Below are positions 60,431 through 64,000 of a stretch of 64,000 nucleotides of DNA, in pieces. Under the pieces are notes generated by a model that worked only from the letters and a program-made list of their open reading frames with translations, was not told the DNA's origin and did no database searches. This DNA comes from Streptomyces lydicus (GTDB taxonomy: Bacteria; Actinomycetota; Actinomycetes; Streptomycetales; Streptomycetaceae), in assembly GCF_001729485.1 (NCBI RefSeq), contig NZ_CP017157.1, forward strand, positions 744,001 through 808,000. The letters are read 5' to 3'. A program made the translations under genes and the position numbers. The number at the start of each line of letters is the position of its first letter. Position 1 is the stretch's first letter.

Positions 60431-60994
60431 ATGCGCAGCGTGACCTATTCGATGAGCGTCTCACTCGACGGCTACATCGTCGGACCGGACGGCGGCTTCG
60501 ACTGGTCGGAACCGGACGACGACGTCTTCCGCTTCTGGATCGACGAGATCCGGGAGGTCGGCGTCCACCTGATGGGACGACGGCTGTACGAGACGATGCT
60601 GTACTGGGAGACCGCCGATCAGGACCCCTCGCTCGACGACGCCATGCTCGAATGGACCGCGCTCTGGAAGCCGCTCCCGAAGGTGGTGTTCTCCACCACG
60701 CTGTCGGAGGTGCGGGGCAATGCCCGCCTGGCTTCCGGCGGCCTGGTGGAGGAGATCGAGCGGTTGCGGGCCGAGCCGGGGGACGGCGACATCGCGATCG
60801 GCGGCGCCACCCTCGCCGCCGAAGCGGCCGCGTCGGGTCTGATCGACGAGTACCGGGCCATGGTCCACCCGGTGCTGGTCGGCGGTGGCATCTCGTTCTT
60901 CCCCCGGCACGAGCGCCGGGTGGATCTCGAACTCGTCGAGACCCGCACCTTCAGCTCACGAGTCGTCTACCTCCGCCACCGCGTGGCGCGCTGA
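60431..60994 (+). CDS. Dihydrofolate reductase-family (RibD C-terminal-like) protein
   Basis: 187 residues from ATG 60431 with GGAGG. Typical fold: TYSMSVSLDGYIVGPDGGFDW, LMGRRLYETMLYWE, KPLPKVVFSTTLSEV, GDIAIGGATLAAEAAASGLIDEYRAMVHPVLVGGG, then LELVETRTFSS. These YyaP/YwjB-like proteins resemble DHFR/RibD reductases, but substrates are mostly unknown; NADPH binding is probable. It lies alone after ispE and converges on the next gene. Confidence 0.88.
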   Translation: MRSVTYSMSVSLDGYIVGPDGGFDWSEPDDDVFRFWIDEIREVGVHLMGRRLYETMLYWETADQDPSLDDAMLEWTALWKPLPKVVFSTTLSEVRGNARLASGGLVEEIERLRAEPGDGDIAIGGATLAAEAAASGLIDEYRAMVHPVLVGGGISFFPRHERRVDLELVETRTFSSRVVYLRHRVAR

Positions 60995-61009
60995 CCGGCC
61001 CGTCCGCCG

Positions 61010-61030
61010 AGCCCCGGGAGAACGGGGCTT
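61010..61030. terminator. Short hairpin terminator
   Basis: A 7-bp stem AGCCCCG/CGGGGCT with a 6-base loop lies between the convergent genes ending at 60994 and 61032. Confidence 0.45.
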
Positions 61031-61031
61031 G

Positions 61032-61769
61032 CTAGCTCCCGGCCGCCGCGGCCAGTACCTCCGCCACCAACTGTCCCGCCCGTAGCGCGGGTTCCGCGGT
61101 CGTCGGCAGGCAGCGGTCCGACGCCGGGTCGTACGCCGTCATGATCACGCCGGCGTGGTCGGTGTCCGGCTCCTGGAGCGTCACCGGCCGGCCCGCCGTA
61201 CGCAGTGCCTCGGCCAGCTCGCGGGAGCAGCGGGGGTCCACCACGGTGTCCCGGCCGCCGTGCACCAGGTGGACCGGGACGGCCGGGTCCAGGCCGTCGG
61301 CGACGTCGGCCAGCGAGCCCTCGCCGGTGGTGATCGCCGGCAGGTCGTAGCGGCCCGCGACGCCGACCACCGCGGCGGGCCGCCACCCGCCGGCGACCTC
61401 GGGCCGCAGCGCGACGCCCAGCGCCGCGCCCGCCCCGGCCGACCAGCCGGCCAGCACGAGCGACTCCCCGTCACCGCCCAGCCCGGCCGCCCCCGCGCGG
61501 ACGAACGCCAGCGACTCCAGCAGCTGCGACCGGCCGCGGTCCGCGGCGTCCGAGGCCCAGTCCGGTACGAGCACCAGCAGTCCCCGTGCCGCGGCCGTCC
61601 GGGCCAGCGGTTCCAGGACGTCCCGCTCGTCGGGGCCGATGCCGTGCCAGAGCAGCACGGTCCCCGCCGGCCGGGCCGCCGCCGGGCGGTACACGTCCAG
61701 CCGCTTGCCGCCCGGGCCGTAGACCAGCCCCCGTACCGTCTCCACCGCCGTGCCTGTGTCGGATGTCAT
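61032..61769 (-). CDS. Alpha/beta hydrolase (dienelactone hydrolase-like)
   Basis: 245 residues. Strand-turn LWHGIGPDERDVLEPLA, nucleophile GWSAGAGAALG (Ser), acid VHGGRDTVVDPRCSRELAEAL and catalytic His in TDHAGVIM. No signal peptide is seen. A carboxylesterase or lactone hydrolase activity is likely, with unknown substrate. The stop at 61032 is followed by the shared hairpin. Confidence 0.88.
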   Translation of the reverse strand: MTSDTGTAVETVRGLVYGPGGKRLDVYRPAAARPAGTVLLWHGIGPDERDVLEPLARTAAARGLLVLVPDWASDAADRGRSQLLESLAFVRAGAAGLGGDGESLVLAGWSAGAGAALGVALRPEVAGGWRPAAVVGVAGRYDLPAITTGEGSLADVADGLDPAVPVHLVHGGRDTVVDPRCSRELAEALRTAGRPVTLQEPDTDHAGVIMTAYDPASDRCLPTTAEPALRAGQLVAEVLAAAAGS

Positions 61770-61827
61770 GTACGGGACGCTAGCGGACGGGCGGCCGCGC
61801 TCGCCGGGCGCCCGCCGTGCGGTGCCA

Positions 61828-61920
61828 GGCGACCTCCTCAGGCGCCCGCGACGACCGGCGACCTCCGTCAGGCGCCCGCGATGCGACGCCCGGCGACCTT
61901 CTCAGGCGCCCGCGATGCCC
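61828..61920. repeat. Three imperfect direct repeats at the 3' end of a membrane gene
   Basis: Units of about 29-35 bp (61828-61856, 61857-61891, 61892-61920) share GGCGACCT..TCAGGCGCCCGCG. The last one overlaps the stop codon and last codons of the membrane protein gene, so the 3' end of that gene appears duplicated downstream. Confidence 0.8.
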
Positions 61921-62267
61921 AGCGACACCAGCCAGGCGAGGGCCAGCACGCAGGGCGCGGCGAGCAGGCAGACCACACCCGCCGTGCGCCGGCTGCCGAT
62001 GCCGATGACGGTCAGCACCGCGGCCGTGACGGCGGCGGCGACCGGCAGGAAGGCGACGGTCTGCTGGCCGCCCGTCGAGCAGATCGGGCGGGCGTCGCCC
62101 TCGAAGCAGTTGTCGCTGGCCATGACGAACAGCGGCACGATCACCGCGGTGAGCCCGGCGCCCACCAGCAGGAGCAGGCCGACGACGAGACGGCCCAGGA
62201 CGGCGCCCATCCCGTGCCGGGGCCCGTCGAGGGGCGGGAGCACGGCCGGTGCCTGGTCGTTGTTCAT
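61902..62267 (-). CDS. Small three-helix membrane protein, unknown function
   Basis: 121 residues from ATG 62267. Helices: LVVGLLLLVGAGLTAVIVPLFVMA, a second after GGQQ (VAFLPVAAAVTAAVLTVIGIG) and VCLLAAPCVLALAWLVSLGIAG at the C-terminus. A loop has DNCFEGDARPICSTGG with two Cys. No known family is assigned. Its last codons are part of a direct repeat. Confidence 0.6.
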   Translation of the reverse strand: MNNDQAPAVLPPLDGPRHGMGAVLGRLVVGLLLLVGAGLTAVIVPLFVMASDNCFEGDARPICSTGGQQTVAFLPVAAAVTAAVLTVIGIGSRRTAGVVCLLAAPCVLALAWLVSLGIAGA

Positions 62268-62462
62268 GGTGCAAAAGGTATGCCCGCCGCAGGCCGCCGC
62301 CATGGGTACGGCTACTCATCGGACACCCAGGTGCCGGCCCGCGCCGGGGGCACCGGCTACCCAGCTGCCGGTCCGCGGTGGTGGGGACCTCCGCTCCGGG
62401 TCGGAGGCTTCCGCGCGCCGACTAGGCTGGGAAGGTCGATCGACCCGAAGCGCAGGAGTGAG

Positions 62463-64000
<1,538 letters not shown>

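Overview
The window is a GC-rich actinobacterial chromosome segment, almost certainly from a Streptomyces species. Evidence: third-position GC is very high, GTG/TTG starts are common, several TAnnnT -10 boxes sit 6-7 bases before a start codon (leaderless genes), and family members typical of streptomycetes are present (SepX, a SARP regulator, a TipAS-type MerR, RpfB with DUF348/G5). The right and centre-left parts follow a core gene order that I recall as shared with mycobacteria (mscL, Ruc, 5-FTHF cyclo-ligase, galU, moeA/glp, rimJ, sepX ... PMT, rsmI, tatD, rpfB, rsmA, ispE). Accessory genes are interspersed in that backbone.

Layout. 1-5655: the end of a possible MerR-PP2C fusion, then a sulfide/persulfide detoxification locus. 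It holds a sulfide:quinone oxidoreductase, a TauE-type exporter and a GntR/UTRA regulator on the minus strand, divergent from a CstB-like persulfide dioxygenase-rhodanese. 5838-7550: a truncated acyl-CoA-synthetase-like gene, repeat-rich noncoding DNA and a GNAT enzyme. 7731-13979: mscL, a 700-bp region with a possible gene remnant, mtnP, the redox-chaperone-like zinc ribbon gene (Ruc) under a CIRCE element, an MFS exporter, and a K+/H+ antiporter that appears to start at CTG. 14174-22791: penicillin acylase-like hydrolase, 5-FTHF cyclo-ligase, then galU-moeA(glp)-moaC-mogA-rimJ-sepX, joining sugar nucleotide supply, molybdenum cofactor genes and the gephyrin-like/SepX cell-division pair. 22893: tRNA-Ala(CGC) with a strong terminator.

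23016-38428 is largely accessory: an LytM peptidase, a glycosyltransferase with a TipAS-type MerR, a YtrA-type GntR with its ABC transporter and a candidate operator, and xth. A SARP regulator lies divergent to a secreted protein, with three exactly 11-bp-spaced heptamers between them. A MerR regulator lies divergent to a three-gene translationally coupled operon (flavin monooxygenase, alpha/beta hydrolase, SDR) that resembles the mycobacterial mymA operon. 38541-45120: a repeat-containing hydrophilic small protein, a tricorn-type protease and a lower-GC gene for an unrecognised TPR membrane protein. 45338-47989: the cbiMN-cbiQ-cbiO cobalt/nickel ECF transporter, with a possible Nur box upstream. 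48115-62267: serine hydrolase, EamA transporter, YbaK, PBP, PMT mannosyltransferase, rsmI, a Zn/His-rich small protein, tatD, rpfB-rsmA-ispE (overlapping), a DHFR-like protein, a hydrolase and a membrane protein with 3' repeats. 62463-end: an ABC-F ATPase cut by the window edge.

The strongest leads are the CIRCE-Ruc gene, the SARP-type operator, the sulfide locus under an unexpected GntR regulator, the apparent CTG start codons, and the uncharacterised TPR membrane protein. All calls come from reading the sequence; no database search was possible.
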